A stretch of 55,158 nucleotides of DNA, from the NCBI GenBank assembly GCA_003279105.1, contig QCBO01000009.1, positions 1 to 55,158 on the forward strand. The letters run 5' to 3'. The position numbers and the translations under genes are program-made. The notes under the pieces were generated by a model. That model searched no databases, was not told the origin of the DNA, and worked only from the letters and a program-made list of their open reading frames with translations. This DNA comes from Prochlorococcus sp. AG-347-I19. GTDB taxonomy: Bacteria > Cyanobacteriota > Cyanobacteriia > PCC-6307 > Cyanobiaceae. Below are positions 21,729 through 35,773 of this stretch, piece by piece. Every line of letters starts with the position of its first letter. Position 1 is the stretch's first letter.

Positions 21729-23351
21729 ATGTCAAAGATTAGCAGCAAAAATATAAAAAGATTAAGTGTTCCTCAGAGCCCTGTAGTTCTTGCAATATTA
21801 GATGGATGGGGATATCGAAAAGAAAAAACAGATAATGCTATAAAAAGTGCTAGTACTCCAATCATGGACTCATTATGGCATGCTTACCCACACACCCTTA
21901 TAAGTGCTAGTGGATCTGATGTAGGCCTCCCAGATGGTCAAATGGGTAACTCAGAAGTAGGGCACCTTACCATTGGTTCGGGAAGAATAATACAACAAGA
22001 ACTCGTAAGGATTTCAAATATTGTAAAAAATAATCAATTAGGCTTGATAAATGAGTTAAAAGAGATGGCTGATTCATTAAAGAAAAATAATTCTACTTTA
22101 CATATCACGGGATTATGTTCCGATGGTGGAGTTCATAGTCATATCGATCATTTATTAGGTTTAATAAAATGGGCATCTAATAATAACATTAAAAAAGTTG
22201 CAATCCATATCATTACTGATGGAAGAGACACTCCTGCAAAAAGTGCCTCGAAATATTTAAACCAAATAGAATCATGTATAAAAAAATTTAAAGTAGGCGA
22301 AATAGCTTCCATATGCGGAAGATACTGGATAATGGATAGAAATCTTTTATGGGATAGAACAGAAAAAGCATATTCTAATTTGACTGATCCTGATATTCAA
22401 ATAACAAATATTTCTCCCAAGGATTACATAGAAAAAAGTTATGCCAAAAACATAACCGATGAATTTATAGAGCCCATACGAATGTCTGAAAACTATCTTA
22501 AAGATGGGGATAGTTTGATTTGTTTTAATTTTCGTCCAGATAGAGCAAGACAAATAGTCAAATCCCTTTCGGTCAATGAATTCTCAGACTTTAAAAGAAA
22601 AAAATTTCCAAATCTAGATTTTGTTACTTTTACTCAATATGATCCTAATTTTCCCGTTAAAGTTGCATTTCCTCCTGAATCACTAAATAATTTTATAGGC
22701 CAAATAGTGTCAGAAAACGGACTTAAACAATACAGAACCGCGGAAACTGAAAAATATCCCCACGTAACATACTTTTTCAATGGAGGAGTTGAGATACCTT
22801 TACCTGGAGAAGAGAGACATTTGATTCCATCTCCAAGAGTCGCAACTTATGATATGGAACCCGAAATGTCTGCGGAGGAATTAACTATTAGTTGCTCTAA
22901 AGCAATTAAAAGCGGGAATTATGCTTTTGTTGTAATCAATTTTGCTAATCCTGATATGGTTGGTCATACAGGCAACATGGATGCAACAATTAAAGCTATA
23001 GAAAAAGTTGACGAATGTGTAGGTCAAATAGTTAATGCTACTGGAGAAATGGGCGGGAGCATTGTTATTACAGCCGATCATGGTAACGCAGAGGTAATGA
23101 AAGGATCTGAAGGAGAACCATGGACAGCACACACAATAAATAAAGTTCCATTAATTTTGATTGAAGGAGAAAAAAGAAAAATACCAAATATGGGGAATGA
23201 AATTAATTTAAGAGAAAACGCGGGCTTAGCAGATATCGCTCCCACTTTATTGCAATTATTAAATCTACCAATACCAAGAGAAATGACAGGCAAATCACTT
23301 ATTCAAGAAATTGAATTAAAGGGTTATAATAAGGTGGTTCAACACGTTTAA
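21729..23351 (+). CDS. gpmI: 2,3-bisphosphoglycerate-independent phosphoglycerate mutase
   Basis: Interconverts 3- and 2-phosphoglycerate in glycolysis and in carbon exit from the Calvin cycle. The alkaline-phosphatase-type metal sites are visible: [10 protein letters not shown], catalytic Ser75 in [37 protein letters not shown] and TADHGNAE. 540 residues is normal. secG follows 22 bases later. Confidence 0.95.
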   Translation: MSKISSKNIKRLSVPQSPVVLAILDGWGYRKEKTDNAIKSASTPIMDSLWHAYPHTLISASGSDVGLPDGQMGNSEVGHLTIGSGRIIQQELVRISNIVKNNQLGLINELKEMADSLKKNNSTLHITGLCSDGGVHSHIDHLLGLIKWASNNNIKKVAIHIITDGRDTPAKSASKYLNQIESCIKKFKVGEIASICGRYWIMDRNLLWDRTEKAYSNLTDPDIQITNISPKDYIEKSYAKNITDEFIEPIRMSENYLKDGDSLICFNFRPDRARQIVKSLSVNEFSDFKRKKFPNLDFVTFTQYDPNFPVKVAFPPESLNNFIGQIVSENGLKQYRTAETEKYPHVTYFFNGGVEIPLPGEERHLIPSPRVATYDMEPEMSAEELTISCSKAIKSGNYAFVVINFANPDMVGHTGNMDATIKAIEKVDECVGQIVNATGEMGGSIVITADHGNAEVMKGSEGEPWTAHTINKVPLILIEGEKRKIPNMGNEINLRENAGLADIAPTLLQLLNLPIPREMTGKSLIQEIELKGYNKVVQHV

Positions 23352-23373
23352 AGTTAATAAAATTTTTTAAACA

Positions 23374-23601
23374 ATGATTCAAATTATTAGTTGGATTTGG
23401 GTATTTTCTGGGGTTCTTCTCATTCTCTTAGTTCTACTTCATAGTCCTAAAGGGGATGGAATGGGAGGAATAGCCGCCAGTGGAAGCTCAATGTTCAACA
23501 GTGCAAGTAGTGCAGAAGCCTCTCTAAACAAAATAACTTGGACCTTTTTAGTTATATTTTTGTCTCTGGCAATTATTCTAAGCGCTGGTTGGATTTCGTA
23601 A
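23374..23601 (+). CDS. secG: Preprotein translocase subunit SecG
   Basis: 75 residues with two membrane helices and the SecG loop (LLHSPKGDGMGGIAAS). It assists SecYE in protein export. Linked to gpmI as in other picocyanobacteria. Confidence 0.9.
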   Translation: MIQIISWIWVFSGVLLILLVLLHSPKGDGMGGIAASGSSMFNSASSAEASLNKITWTFLVIFLSLAIILSAGWIS

Positions 23602-23608
23602 AAGTTCA

Positions 23609-23650
23609 ATAAAAAAAGGGGCCATTTTGAATGATCCCTTTTTAAAAAAT
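23609..23650. terminator. Bidirectional terminator between secG and groEL
   Basis: AAAAAAAGGGG...CCCTTTTT: a stem containing CATT-TTG-AATG with a T-run on each strand, placed between two convergent operons. Confidence 0.75.
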
Positions 23651-23671
23651 TTATTAAAAGATATTATTTAG

Positions 23672-25336
<1,665 letters not shown>

Positions 25337-25360
25337 TTAATAATTTTTGAAACAAATATT

Positions 25361-25672
25361 TTAGCTTACTACAGCTAAAATATCCTTTTCTGAGAGCAAG
25401 ACATATTCATCTCCTCCCAATTTAATGTCTGTGCCAGCATATTTGCTGTACAAAACTTTATCGCCAATACTCACTTCTGGAGTTTGTCGAGAACCATCGT
25501 CATTAAGTTTGCCAGGGCCCACCTGAGCAACTTCTCCAACCTGTGGTTTTTCTTTAGCTGAATCAGGCAAAAGAATGCCCCCAGCAGTTTTTTCCTCAGA
25601 TGCGGAAACTTTAATAAATATTCTATCTCCCAGTGGTTTTACTGTAGAGACTGTAAGTGAAACAGCTGCCAT
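25361..25672 (-). CDS. groS: Co-chaperonin GroES
   Basis: The 10-kDa lid of Gro[34 protein letters not shown] (mobile loop) and [15 protein letters not shown]. First gene of groESL. No clear CIRCE element is seen upstream. Confidence 0.96.
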
Positions 25673-27351
<1,679 letters not shown>

Positions 27352-27393
27352 ATATTTAAATATACATATTTTACCTTCAATAACTTTAATTTA

Positions 27394-27798
27394 ATGGCAA
27401 TCTCTTTAAAAGTTTTAGCTCCTAACAAAAACGTTTATCAAGGCGAAGCTGAAGAAGTAATCCTTCCTAGTACTACTGGTCAACTTGGTATTCTTCCAGG
27501 ACACATCTCTTTAGTTACTGCTATAGATATTGGCGTTTTAAGGCTAAGAATGAACTCCCAGTGGAAATCTATAGCTCTAATGGGAGGCTTCGCTGAAATT
27601 GAATCAGATGAAGTCATAGTCTTAGTAAACAATGCTGAAATTGGCTCTGAGATTAATGTTCAAAATGCTGAAAAAGATCTTAAAGAAGCAAAATTAGCAA
27701 TAAGCAAATTTCCTGAAAATGAAAAAAATCCAGAGAAAATTAAAGCCCTGAAAAAGGTTTCGAAGGCTGAAGCTTGGATTCAAGCTGCAAAGAACTAA
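27394..27798 (+). CDS. atpC: ATP synthase epsilon subunit
   Basis: Regulatory stalk subunit: N-terminal beta-sandwich ([24 protein letters not shown]) and C-terminal helical pair. 42 bases behind atpD. Converges on PSRP-3, with the stops 3 bases apart. Confidence 0.95.
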   Translation: MAISLKVLAPNKNVYQGEAEEVILPSTTGQLGILPGHISLVTAIDIGVLRLRMNSQWKSIALMGGFAEIESDEVIVLVNNAEIGSEINVQNAEKDLKEAKLAISKFPENEKNPEKIKALKKVSKAEAWIQAAKN

Positions 27799-27801
27799 TA
27801 T

Positions 27802-28278
27802 TTAAGCGGTTCCACAAAAAGTCACTTCGGGAAACTTTAACTTGGCTTCTTCTAATCTTTTTGTTTTACCTTCTTCTTGCCAATAATTTATTACTTCAGT
27901 AGCTTTATTCAATATTTCTACTCTTTCGTTATCTGTAATCCAACCTTTATTCTCCAGTTCACTTTTTAATTTTTCCCAAGCATCATCTCTTGGCCAAAAG
28001 TAATAAGCAGTTAGAGGGCTCGGGCCTCCACCGACTATTTGATCGACTGCTAAAGCAACATTATCAGGCAACCACAATACTTTAATGATAAACCTTCCTT
28101 CATCAGGCTTAGGGGTATAACCAGTAGGTACTCCATCTTCATCAATTGTAGCAGCCGCTAACACAGCTGTGGCACCCATCATTCCTGAATTAGGAGAAGA
28201 ATTTTTAGACTTTAGGGCATCACTGTTTTTTTCCTTTTTTTCTGTTGAATTTTGATTTAACTTATCTGATGAGGTCAT
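27802..28278 (-). CDS. Ribosomal protein PSRP-3 / Ycf65
   Basis: The core ([53 protein letters not shown]) is the plastid/cyanobacterial 30S protein cS23 (PSRP-3). The first 35 residues are a disordered, Ser/Lys-rich extension. Found only in cyanobacteria and plastids. Confidence 0.92.
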   Translation of the reverse strand: MTSSDKLNQNSTEKKEKNSDALKSKNSSPNSGMMGATAVLAAATIDEDGVPTGYTPKPDEGRFIIKVLWLPDNVALAVDQIVGGGPSPLTAYYFWPRDDAWEKLKSELENKGWITDNERVEILNKATEVINYWQEEGKTKRLEEAKLKFPEVTFCGTA

Positions 28279-28385
28279 TCACTTATTTATGTTTAATAAA
28301 TAATTTATCAGTTTATGGTCACATTTTGATTGATTTATTCAAAATTTCTTGATTTTAGTTATTGATGCCGTTTAAACAGGAGTTT

Positions 28386-28544
28386 TTATCTATCATGAGA
28401 TACTTTATAAAAATCATAAATAGTGGCCTCCAATGAATCCCAAAGATCCTTAGGAATATCGTTTTCTTCCGCGAACATGCCAAGCTGACTAGCTAAGCCC
28501 CTTGCTTGGGATAATTTCGAATCATATGAATCGGACTTATTCAT
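28386..28544 (-). CDS. Small acidic protein (52 aa)
   Basis: A soluble helical protein (MNKSDSYDSKLSQARGLASQ, AEENDIPKDLWDSLEATIYDF) in the gap between pepP and PSRP-3. No known domain; resembles small conserved proteins of picocyanobacteria. Confidence 0.6.
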   Translation of the reverse strand: MNKSDSYDSKLSQARGLASQLGMFAEENDIPKDLWDSLEATIYDFYKVSHDR

Positions 28545-28597
28545 TTTAAACTCTAAATTTTACTAATATAAATCTATTAAATATATTAAATCAAATT

Positions 28598-29923
28598 TTA
28601 GAATTCTAAATCAGAAATTTCTTTTAGTGCAGCAATACTTAAAACTTCTGGGTTTGCATCTTTGACCAGAACATCATCTTCTATTCTTATCCCTATGCCT
28701 TTCCATTTCTCGTCTATTAGAGGTTGTCCCTCGGGGACTGGGATCCTATCACTTATATAGATCCCAGGTTCTACCGTAAGAATCATTCCATTCTGTAATG
28801 GCACTTCATAATCTCCCATTCTGTATGCTCCAACATCATGAACATCTAAGCCTAGCCAATGTCCAGTTCTATGCATATATAGATGTTTATATGATTGATT
28901 CTCTATTATCTCCTCTGTAGTGCCCAATAATAAACCAATTTCCTTTAATCCTTCTATCAGAATTGTTAAAGCAACATTATGAACAGTACTGGAATTTGAT
29001 CCAGTTACGGCACTTTTAATTGCATTTTTCTGCGCTCTTAATACAATTTCGTAAATAACTCTTTGCTCTTTAGAAAATTTTCCACCTATTGGGATGGTTC
29101 TTGTTATGTCTCCATTGTAATAATCAGTCAATGAGCAGCCAGCATCTACCAACAATAAATCTTTCTTCTTCAATGGTGAGTTATTTGAGGTGTAATGCAA
29201 AATACAGGCATTATCACCCGAAGCAACAATAGAATTATATGCAGGTCCTCTGGCCCCTTTTTCCAAAAAGAATCCCTCTAGAAGACCCTGAATTTGCCTT
29301 TCATTTTTTTTTGTTGAGATAGATTCTCTTACAAGTTCATGAGCTTCTGCTGAAATTTGTATAGCCTCTCTCATTCTGTTAATTTCAAATTCACTTTTAA
29401 TTAATCTCATTTCATTTAAATAAATTTCTGGAGATTTTATAGAATTTGCACCAATCCCTGATCTTGATCGATTTTCAAGTTGTTGTGAAAATATCTCGAG
29501 TACTATTTTCTCTATCAATGGATACTTACCTATTGAAAAAACAAGCTCATCGGTACCATTTATATATCCTGGAAGTAAATCTCTTAGTTCGGATATCGAG
29601 TGAGCTTTGTCAGCCTTAAACTCTTTTTCTGCGCCTTGTAAGCCCCATCTAAAGCCGTGCCATACTTCACTGATAACATCTTTGGGAGCGACAAACATAA
29701 TAAATCTCTCTCCCTTTGGCTTATGCGATAAGAAAAGAGCAATTGCATCCGGCTCATCGAAACCAGTTAAATACCAAAAATTACTATCTTGTCTGAAAGG
29801 ATATTCACAATCGGCATGATGCTTTACTAGATTAGCTCCTGGGATAATGGCAGCTTTTCCATCTAATTTATTTAAGAAAATTTCTCTTCTTTCTTCAAAA
29901 ACTTTATGGTCAGGTACAAACAT
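28598..29923 (-). CDS. pepP: Xaa-Pro aminopeptidase (M24B)
   Basis: Removes N-terminal residues before proline. The N-terminal creatinase-like domain is followed by a pita-bread domain with metal ligands in LLVDAGCSLTDYYNGDITRT, HRTGHWLGLDVHD, TVEPGIYI and GIRIEDDVLV. 441 residues, intact. Divergent from the membrane protein at 29998. Confidence 0.93.
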   Translation of the reverse strand: MFVPDHKVFEERREIFLNKLDGKAAIIPGANLVKHHADCEYPFRQDSNFWYLTGFDEPDAIALFLSHKPKGERFIMFVAPKDVISEVWHGFRWGLQGAEKEFKADKAHSISELRDLLPGYINGTDELVFSIGKYPLIEKIVLEIFSQQLENRSRSGIGANSIKSPEIYLNEMRLIKSEFEINRMREAIQISAEAHELVRESISTKKNERQIQGLLEGFFLEKGARGPAYNSIVASGDNACILHYTSNNSPLKKKDLLLVDAGCSLTDYYNGDITRTIPIGGKFSKEQRVIYEIVLRAQKNAIKSAVTGSNSSTVHNVALTILIEGLKEIGLLLGTTEEIIENQSYKHLYMHRTGHWLGLDVHDVGAYRMGDYEVPLQNGMILTVEPGIYISDRIPVPEGQPLIDEKWKGIGIRIEDDVLVKDANPEVLSIAALKEISDLEF

Positions 29924-29997
29924 AAATTGTGTATTGGCGTGTTTAAAAAAAAAATGGAAGAATGAATTAAAACAGATTTAGTACCTAATCTACTTTA

Positions 29998-30981
29998 ATG
30001 GAACCAAGTGTTTACGGTTTACTTTTACTCATTTTAATTATTTTAATTGGATCAGCATGTTGTTCGGGAGTAGAAGCTGCTTTTTTAGCTGTAAATTCAA
30101 TAAGAATTTTAGAAATTGCCTCAAAACAAAAGCCAAAAAGTTCTGCAAATCAACTTCTAAAACTGAGAAAACATCTTGGACGGACACTAACTGTAATTAC
30201 TATTACTAATAATGGATTTAATATAATTGGCAGTCTTATTTTAGGAGTATACGGAGCATTGGTAATTAATAGCAGTTTTGGTTTAACCCTTTTTTCAATA
30301 GCTTTCTACATACTTGTTGTTTTAGTAGGAGAAGTACTACCCAAAGCTCTTGGTACAAGATTTTCAGTTCAAATAGCATTATTTTCTGTTCCTATTTTAA
30401 GAATATTAAATACTTTAATGAGGCCATTTTTAATATTAATTGAACAAATATTTCCAGTTATTACTGCAGAAAACGAAATTTCAACTGATGAAGAAGAAAT
30501 TAGACAAATGGCAAAAATTGGAAGTCAGAAAGGTTTAATTGAAGCTGATGAGGCAGCAATGATATTTAAGGTTTTTCAATTAAATGATTTAAAAGCTAAA
30601 GACTTAATGACCCCTAGGGTATCGGCACCTTGTCTTGATGGGTCTTCAAATCTTGATGAAATTTCAAAACTTATAATGTCTGATAGCTCTCCATGGTGGG
30701 TTATTTTGGGAGATAAAGTTGACAAAATACAAGGGGTAGTAAAGCGTGAAAAAATGTTGGCAGAATTAATTAATGGGGAAAATAAAAAATTATTATCAGA
30801 AATTTGCGAACCTGTGGACTACATTCCTGAAATGATTAAAGCAGATCAATTATTAACTAAATTTGACAAGAATCATAAAGGAGTGAAAGTAGTAGTAGAT
30901 GAATTCGGGGGATTCGTGGGAATTATTGGTGCAGAAGATGTGTTATCTGTATTAGCCGGTTGGTGGAAAAATAAATCATGA
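29998..30981 (+). CDS. CNNM/CorC-type membrane protein with CBS domains
   Basis: An N-terminal DUF21 membrane part (3-4 helices within residues 1-140, with GEVLPKALGTR) followed by a CBS pair (about 190-320). The family includes Mg2+/Co2+ export or sensing proteins (formerly called hemolysins). First gene of a tightly overlapping four-gene run with the GTPase, nadD and nadE. Confidence 0.85.
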   Translation: MEPSVYGLLLLILIILIGSACCSGVEAAFLAVNSIRILEIASKQKPKSSANQLLKLRKHLGRTLTVITITNNGFNIIGSLILGVYGALVINSSFGLTLFSIAFYILVVLVGEVLPKALGTRFSVQIALFSVPILRILNTLMRPFLILIEQIFPVITAENEISTDEEEIRQMAKIGSQKGLIEADEAAMIFKVFQLNDLKAKDLMTPRVSAPCLDGSSNLDEISKLIMSDSSPWWVILGDKVDKIQGVVKREKMLAELINGENKKLLSEICEPVDYIPEMIKADQLLTKFDKNHKGVKVVVDEFGGFVGIIGAEDVLSVLAGWWKNKS

Positions 30982-32219
30982 AACAATTTAAAATTAAAGA
31001 TAATTATTTATTGTTAAAAAAATGGTGGGAGACTATAGATCTCACCAATTATGAAAAAAGTTTTCTTAATAGAGAAATAATTTCTTTTAATCAACAACTT
31101 TTAAGACTTAAAGAAAAAAAAATAAGAATTGGCGCATATGGTAAATCAGGTGTAGGAAAATCTTCTATCTTAAATTCTTTGTTAAAAAAAGACATATTCA
31201 AAACAGATATTATTAATGGGACCACAAAAGAAATACAATCTGAAATTTGGACTATTAAAGGGCAAAAACTTAATAGTTTAGAGTTACTAGATTCTCCAGG
31301 ATTTGATTTCTGCAATATTAAATCCCCAGATAAAGTTTACTCTTATATAAATCAGACAGACATTATTTTATTTATAGTTTCGGGAGATTTAAATAGAAAT
31401 GAGTTAAGAGAAATCAGCTCTTTTATAAAAGATGGAAAAAAAATTATTGTAATCTTAAACAAAATCCATCTGTTCAATAAAAATGAATTAAAAGAAATAA
31501 TTGAAAATATAAAGTTTAAGCTTCCAAAAGATTTAAATATCCCAATAATCCCTAATAATGAAAACAATCTTGAAAATTACATAACAAAATTAATAAATCA
31601 ATATGGTGAGATACTATTAGAGCTAAATTCTATTCAATTAGCTGACAAATTGTTTCTACAGATAAAGGAGCAAAGATTGAAAAAAAGACAGAAATTAGCT
31701 CAATCAACTATTGGTAAATTTTCGACTATAAAGGCATCTGCAGTAGCTCTTAATCCTTTTATTTTATTTGATGTTGCTGGTAGTTTCGCACTAGATACTG
31801 CATTGATTAGCGAATTAAGTCAGATTTACGGCTTAAAGTTGAGAGGTGAATCTGCAAGAAAAATATTTAAAAATATATCCATTAATAATTTATGTTTGGG
31901 AGTCACTCAAGTCGGCGTCAATACCTCTTTCAACCTTGTTAAGAAAGTAATTCTATTAACAGCACCTTTTACTAACGGGCTTTCATTATTACCCTATGGA
32001 CCCATAGCAATTATTCAAGTAGCAATCGCACTGCATTCCACAAAAATCCTGGGGAAATTAGCAGCTAAAGAGATATTTCTTAGAAGCAAAGCTCCTTTTA
32101 TTGAACCAGCTATCATGATTAAAAATTTGACTTTTAATGACCCAGAGATTTTTAACCATATAAATATTTATTTTTCAAATAGAAATTTAAATAATAATTT
32201 TATTAGAATTCTGCCTTAA
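30978..32219 (+). CDS. Membrane-associated GTPase, Era/DUF697-like (413 aa)
   Basis: G1 GAYGKSGVGKSS (52-63), G3 DSPG (105-108). The G4 motif reads NKIH (161-164) instead of NKxD, so guanine specificity may be altered. The C-terminal half has hydrophobic stretches as in the DUF697 proteins (ALNPFILFDVAGSFALD). Starts inside the previous stop (ATGA). Role unknown. Confidence 0.8.
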   Translation: MKQFKIKDNYLLLKKWWETIDLTNYEKSFLNREIISFNQQLLRLKEKKIRIGAYGKSGVGKSSILNSLLKKDIFKTDIINGTTKEIQSEIWTIKGQKLNSLELLDSPGFDFCNIKSPDKVYSYINQTDIILFIVSGDLNRNELREISSFIKDGKKIIVILNKIHLFNKNELKEIIENIKFKLPKDLNIPIIPNNENNLENYITKLINQYGEILLELNSIQLADKLFLQIKEQRLKKRQKLAQSTIGKFSTIKASAVALNPFILFDVAGSFALDTALISELSQIYGLKLRGESARKIFKNISINNLCLGVTQVGVNTSFNLVKKVILLTAPFTNGLSLLPYGPIAIIQVAIALHSTKILGKLAAKEIFLRSKAPFIEPAIMIKNLTFNDPEIFNHINIYFSNRNLNNNFIRILP

Positions 32220-32226
32220 AACTTTA

Positions 32227-32805
32227 ATGGGAAAAAGCATTGCATTATTTGGTACCAGCGCAGATCCACCTACCATTGGACATAAAAAAATACTTGAAGA
32301 ACTATCCAAAATATATGCTTTTACAATTGGTTATGTTAGTAACAACCCCAACAAAAATCACAAAGAGGATATCTCAATTCGTAGCCATTTACTAAAAACT
32401 CTTATTGAAGATTTAAATAATCCTAAAATTTTATTTAATCAAAGTCTTAGTAGCCAATGGGCAGTAGAGTCAATTAAGATGTGTAAAAGGATTTATGAAT
32501 TAAATAATTTAGATTTTGTTATTGGAAGTGATTTAATTAAAGATATTTTCTACTGGAAAAATTTTGATAAAATTACTGATGAGGTTAGTTTTTTAGTAAT
32601 ATTAAGAGAGGGATATCCTGTGGAATCAGATACTCTTAAAATGTTAGAAACTTATAAAGTAAAATTTAAGATTTCAACGATAAAAATCCCAAACATTTCA
32701 AGTTCTAAGCTCAGGTCAAATTTTAATTATTCTAATTTACCAACTTCATTAATAGATATTATTAAAAAGAATAATCTATATAAATCCACTAAATTAGTTG
32801 AATGA
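32227..32805 (+). CDS. nadD: Nicotinate-nucleotide adenylyltransferase
   Basis: Makes nicotinate adenine dinucleotide from NaMN and ATP. The nucleotidyltransferase motif is in GTSADPPTIGH (T-x-G-H) and the end motif is ISSSKLRS. 192 residues. It is followed by nadE with an ATGA overlap, so two steps of NAD synthesis are coupled. Confidence 0.92.
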   Translation: MGKSIALFGTSADPPTIGHKKILEELSKIYAFTIGYVSNNPNKNHKEDISIRSHLLKTLIEDLNNPKILFNQSLSSQWAVESIKMCKRIYELNNLDFVIGSDLIKDIFYWKNFDKITDEVSFLVILREGYPVESDTLKMLETYKVKFKISTIKIPNISSSKLRSNFNYSNLPTSLIDIIKKNNLYKSTKLVE

Positions 32806-34499
32806 AATTTTTACTTGCTCAAATTAATCCAGTTGTTGGCGATTTAGAGGGTAATGCAAAAAAAATACTTTGTACTGCTTCGAAAGCTAGATCAACTTCT
32901 GCTGATTTAGTTCTTACTCCAGAATTATCATTATGGGGATATCCAGCAAAAGACCTACTTCTAAAAAAAAATTTAATCAAAAATCAATATCAAATTCTTG
33001 ACCAATTAGCCTTAGATATTAATAAAAAATATGGGAACATTAGCATCACAGTAGGGATAGCGGAGATAATAAATGATTCTTTTTTTCCAAATCTTTATAA
33101 TTCTATTGCAATACTTGAGCACGGCGAGTGGAAAATAATTGCTCGTAAAATTATTCTTCCCACCTATGAAGTATTTGATGAGAAAAGATACTTTAGATCA
33201 GAAGAAAAAGTTTCCGTATTAACAAAAGAAATTAATAATAAAACTTGGCGACTTGGCTTTACTATATGCGAGGATTTATGGGTCAACAAAAATATAGAAG
33301 GTAGAGGAATTCATAAAAAGAATCCTATTTTTGATTTAAAGAAAAAAAAAGTTGATATTTTAATAAACTTATCGGCCTCCCCATATACCTTCAAAAAGTT
33401 AGAGCTGAGATCCAAAGTTTCTAGTTTTGCTGCTCAATACCTTCAAGTACCGCTGATATATGTAAACCAGATTGGAGCAAACGATAATTTAATTTTTGAT
33501 GGAAATAGTTTTCTTCTTGATAAGAATGGATCTAAAATTAAGCAATTAAAATCTTTTGCAGAAGACCTCTCCAGTTGGGACATTGAGCAAACAAAACCTC
33601 AAAAAAATAAATTTGAAAAGTCTGAGTTGTCATCAATTTTTGATGCATTAGTTCTTGGTGTTAGGGATTATGCTCAAAAATGCGGTTTTAAAACAGCTTT
33701 AATTGGACTAAGTGGTGGCATTGATTCAGCACTAGTTTCAGCAATTGCATCAGCTGCTCTTGGTAGTAAAAATATTTATTGCGTCTCAATGCCCTCTAAG
33801 TGGAGCTCATATCATTCAAAGAGTGATGCGAAAGATTTAGCGAAAAGATTAAAAATAAATTTCAATAGTATCCCAATTGAAAATTTGATGAGCTCTTTTG
33901 AAGAATCTTTTATAAATACCATATCTTTCAAGATGGCTGAAATAACAAATCAAAATATTCAATCAAGAATCAGAGGAACGCTTCTGATGGCTTTAGCAAA
34001 TCAAGAAAAGCATTTATTACTTTCAACAGGAAATAAATCAGAGCTAGCTGTAGGATATTGCACACTTTATGGTGATATGAATGGAGGATTATCGGTAATT
34101 GGGGATTTATATAAAACAAATGTTTTTAAATTATGCAATTGGCTTGATAGTGAAGATTCAATTAATCATAGAAAATCATATATGTTAGATACTAATTTAG
34201 ATATAATTGGAAAAAATATACGCACGAAAGCTCCAAGTGCGGAATTAGGTCCTGATCAATTAGATACTGATTCTCTCCCGCCTTATTCTATTTTAGATAA
34301 TATCCTTAAAGGAATTATTGAAGAGAAAAAAGATTTACAACAACTAGAAAAAGATGGTCATGAAAAAGATTTAATTTTGAAAATTATCTCACTCATAAAA
34401 AAAGCTGAATTTAAAAGAAAGCAGGCTCCTCCAATCCTAAAACTAAGCAGTCAATCATTAGGAAGTGACTGGAGAGTTCCCATAGCAATATCTTATTAA
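32802..34499 (+). CDS. nadE: Glutamine-dependent NAD+ synthetase
   Basis: An N-terminal nitrilase-type glutaminase (TPELSLWGYP with Glu; catalytic Cys in GFTICEDLW; Lys in the KIILPTYEVFDEKR segment) and a C-terminal ATP-pyrophosphatase synthetase (SGGIDSALV; STGNKSELAVGYCTLYGD). 565 residues, complete. Ends 4 bases past the stop of the convergent DUF3326 gene. Confidence 0.95.
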   Translation: MKFLLAQINPVVGDLEGNAKKILCTASKARSTSADLVLTPELSLWGYPAKDLLLKKNLIKNQYQILDQLALDINKKYGNISITVGIAEIINDSFFPNLYNSIAILEHGEWKIIARKIILPTYEVFDEKRYFRSEEKVSVLTKEINNKTWRLGFTICEDLWVNKNIEGRGIHKKNPIFDLKKKKVDILINLSASPYTFKKLELRSKVSSFAAQYLQVPLIYVNQIGANDNLIFDGNSFLLDKNGSKIKQLKSFAEDLSSWDIEQTKPQKNKFEKSELSSIFDALVLGVRDYAQKCGFKTALIGLSGGIDSALVSAIASAALGSKNIYCVSMPSKWSSYHSKSDAKDLAKRLKINFNSIPIENLMSSFEESFINTISFKMAEITNQNIQSRIRGTLLMALANQEKHLLLSTGNKSELAVGYCTLYGDMNGGLSVIGDLYKTNVFKLCNWLDSEDSINHRKSYMLDTNLDIIGKNIRTKAPSAELGPDQLDTDSLPPYSILDNILKGIIEEKKDLQQLEKDGHEKDLILKIISLIKKAEFKRKQAPPILKLSSQSLGSDWRVPIAISY

Positions 34500-35557
34500 T
34501 CACTATAAAAACACTGTTGGATTTTTTTTAAAGGCCGTTTAACTGAATCAAGGTTGATGCCTTTTTTAATAGCAAGAATTATGCCTGCAGCTTCTAAATA
34601 ATTATCCACTTCAAAAAGATTGGGATAATCATAAAACTCATTTGTCACTTTTAGTATGTTTTGATTTTTTACAGAGATAATATTTAAACCTTTTTCAATC
34701 CCTGCTAATACTGCTTCTCCACCTAGTGCCCCATTAGGAACAACAATAGATTCAATCTGATCAGGGTGTATTGCGATTGATTCATTTTGAGCGGGCAATT
34801 CAACAATGTCAGGTGCATTGCTTAACCCAATCAGAACTGATGGTAAAAAGGTGTATCCTATTTCCTCTGCAGCTGCACGAGGATCTAAATTTTCATTCAA
34901 TTCAATAGGATTTAAAGCAGGTGCGTGGGCACAGGGAACTTTTAAAAATTTGCTAATTAAATGACTTATTACTGCTTCGACTCCAGAAATAGGATCAACC
35001 CCTTTCCCCTCTCGATAGATATTTGTTTCTAAAGAATCTGAATCATCAGGAAATTTTGCCACAATTGCTATTGCCGTAACTCCTTTTTCTATTAAACATT
35101 TTCCAGCATCAATTAGACAACTAGGATTTTCAATTGTGCCACCACTGATTTTTGAAGTATCAGAATCAATAACTATGTTTAATGGCTTTTTTGTAATCAC
35201 ATAAGAATGAACATTAATCCCTAAAGTAGAAACGCATGCATCAGCAACTTGTAGATGTCTCAATAATATCTCTTTTTCAATGGCCAAATCAAAAATTATC
35301 CCAATTTTCTGTTGCTTTACCGTTGTTAAAGCGATTTCTCCTTTAGCAAGTCGGTCTAAACTATAACCCTCAACATAAAAAATATTTTTATCTTTTTCAG
35401 AAAGACTACCACCATTCATAACATTTGGATGAGTAATTAAACATCCACTTGCCGATGCTAATAATTTAGCGGTAGGAAGTGCATCTCCAGCAAAACCTCC
35501 TACTTCACAACCAATACCAGTTGGAACAATAAATATTGTTGGTGAATTTCCCATCAT
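34496..35557 (-). CDS. DUF3326 family protein (353 aa)
   Basis: Matches the cyanobacterial/plant DUF3326 family: PTGIGCEVGGFAGDALP, HPNVMNGG, IVIDSD, VPNGALGGEAVLAG. The fold may be that of a small-molecule enzyme, but the reaction is not known. Lies in a minus-strand run with a 2Fe-2S ferredoxin. Confidence 0.85.
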   Translation of the reverse strand: MMGNSPTIFIVPTGIGCEVGGFAGDALPTAKLLASASGCLITHPNVMNGGSLSEKDKNIFYVEGYSLDRLAKGEIALTTVKQQKIGIIFDLAIEKEILLRHLQVADACVSTLGINVHSYVITKKPLNIVIDSDTSKISGGTIENPSCLIDAGKCLIEKGVTAIAIVAKFPDDSDSLETNIYREGKGVDPISGVEAVISHLISKFLKVPCAHAPALNPIELNENLDPRAAAEEIGYTFLPSVLIGLSNAPDIVELPAQNESIAIHPDQIESIVVPNGALGGEAVLAGIEKGLNIISVKNQNILKVTNEFYDYPNLFEVDNYLEAAGIILAIKKGINLDSVKRPLKKIQQCFYSD

Positions 35558-35581
35558 TTAAAATATTACAATTTATATTTT

Positions 35582-35773
35582 TTAATTAGCTAAAACAGCC
35601 TTTATTCTAAGTTTTTTTGTGCCAAAAGAGTCAATAGAACTTTGAATATCAACAATTGACCATCGAATTACATCACCTTTTTTTTCTAAATCTGCAATGA
35701 TAAATTCCCTTAAATTTTTTAATTTTATTGAAACTGGCCAATCTAAATAAAAATCAACTGAACTTAATTTCAT
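35582..35773 (-). CDS. Small conserved-type protein (63 aa)
   Basis: A short cyanobacterial hypothetical protein (MKLSSVDFYLDWPVSIKLKN, VIRWSIVDI, LRIKAVLAN), alpha/beta. Overlaps the ferredoxin stop by 4 bases, so it is translated with it. Function unknown. Confidence 0.7.
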   Translation of the reverse strand: MKLSSVDFYLDWPVSIKLKNLREFIIADLEKKGDVIRWSIVDIQSSIDSFGTKKLRIKAVLAN

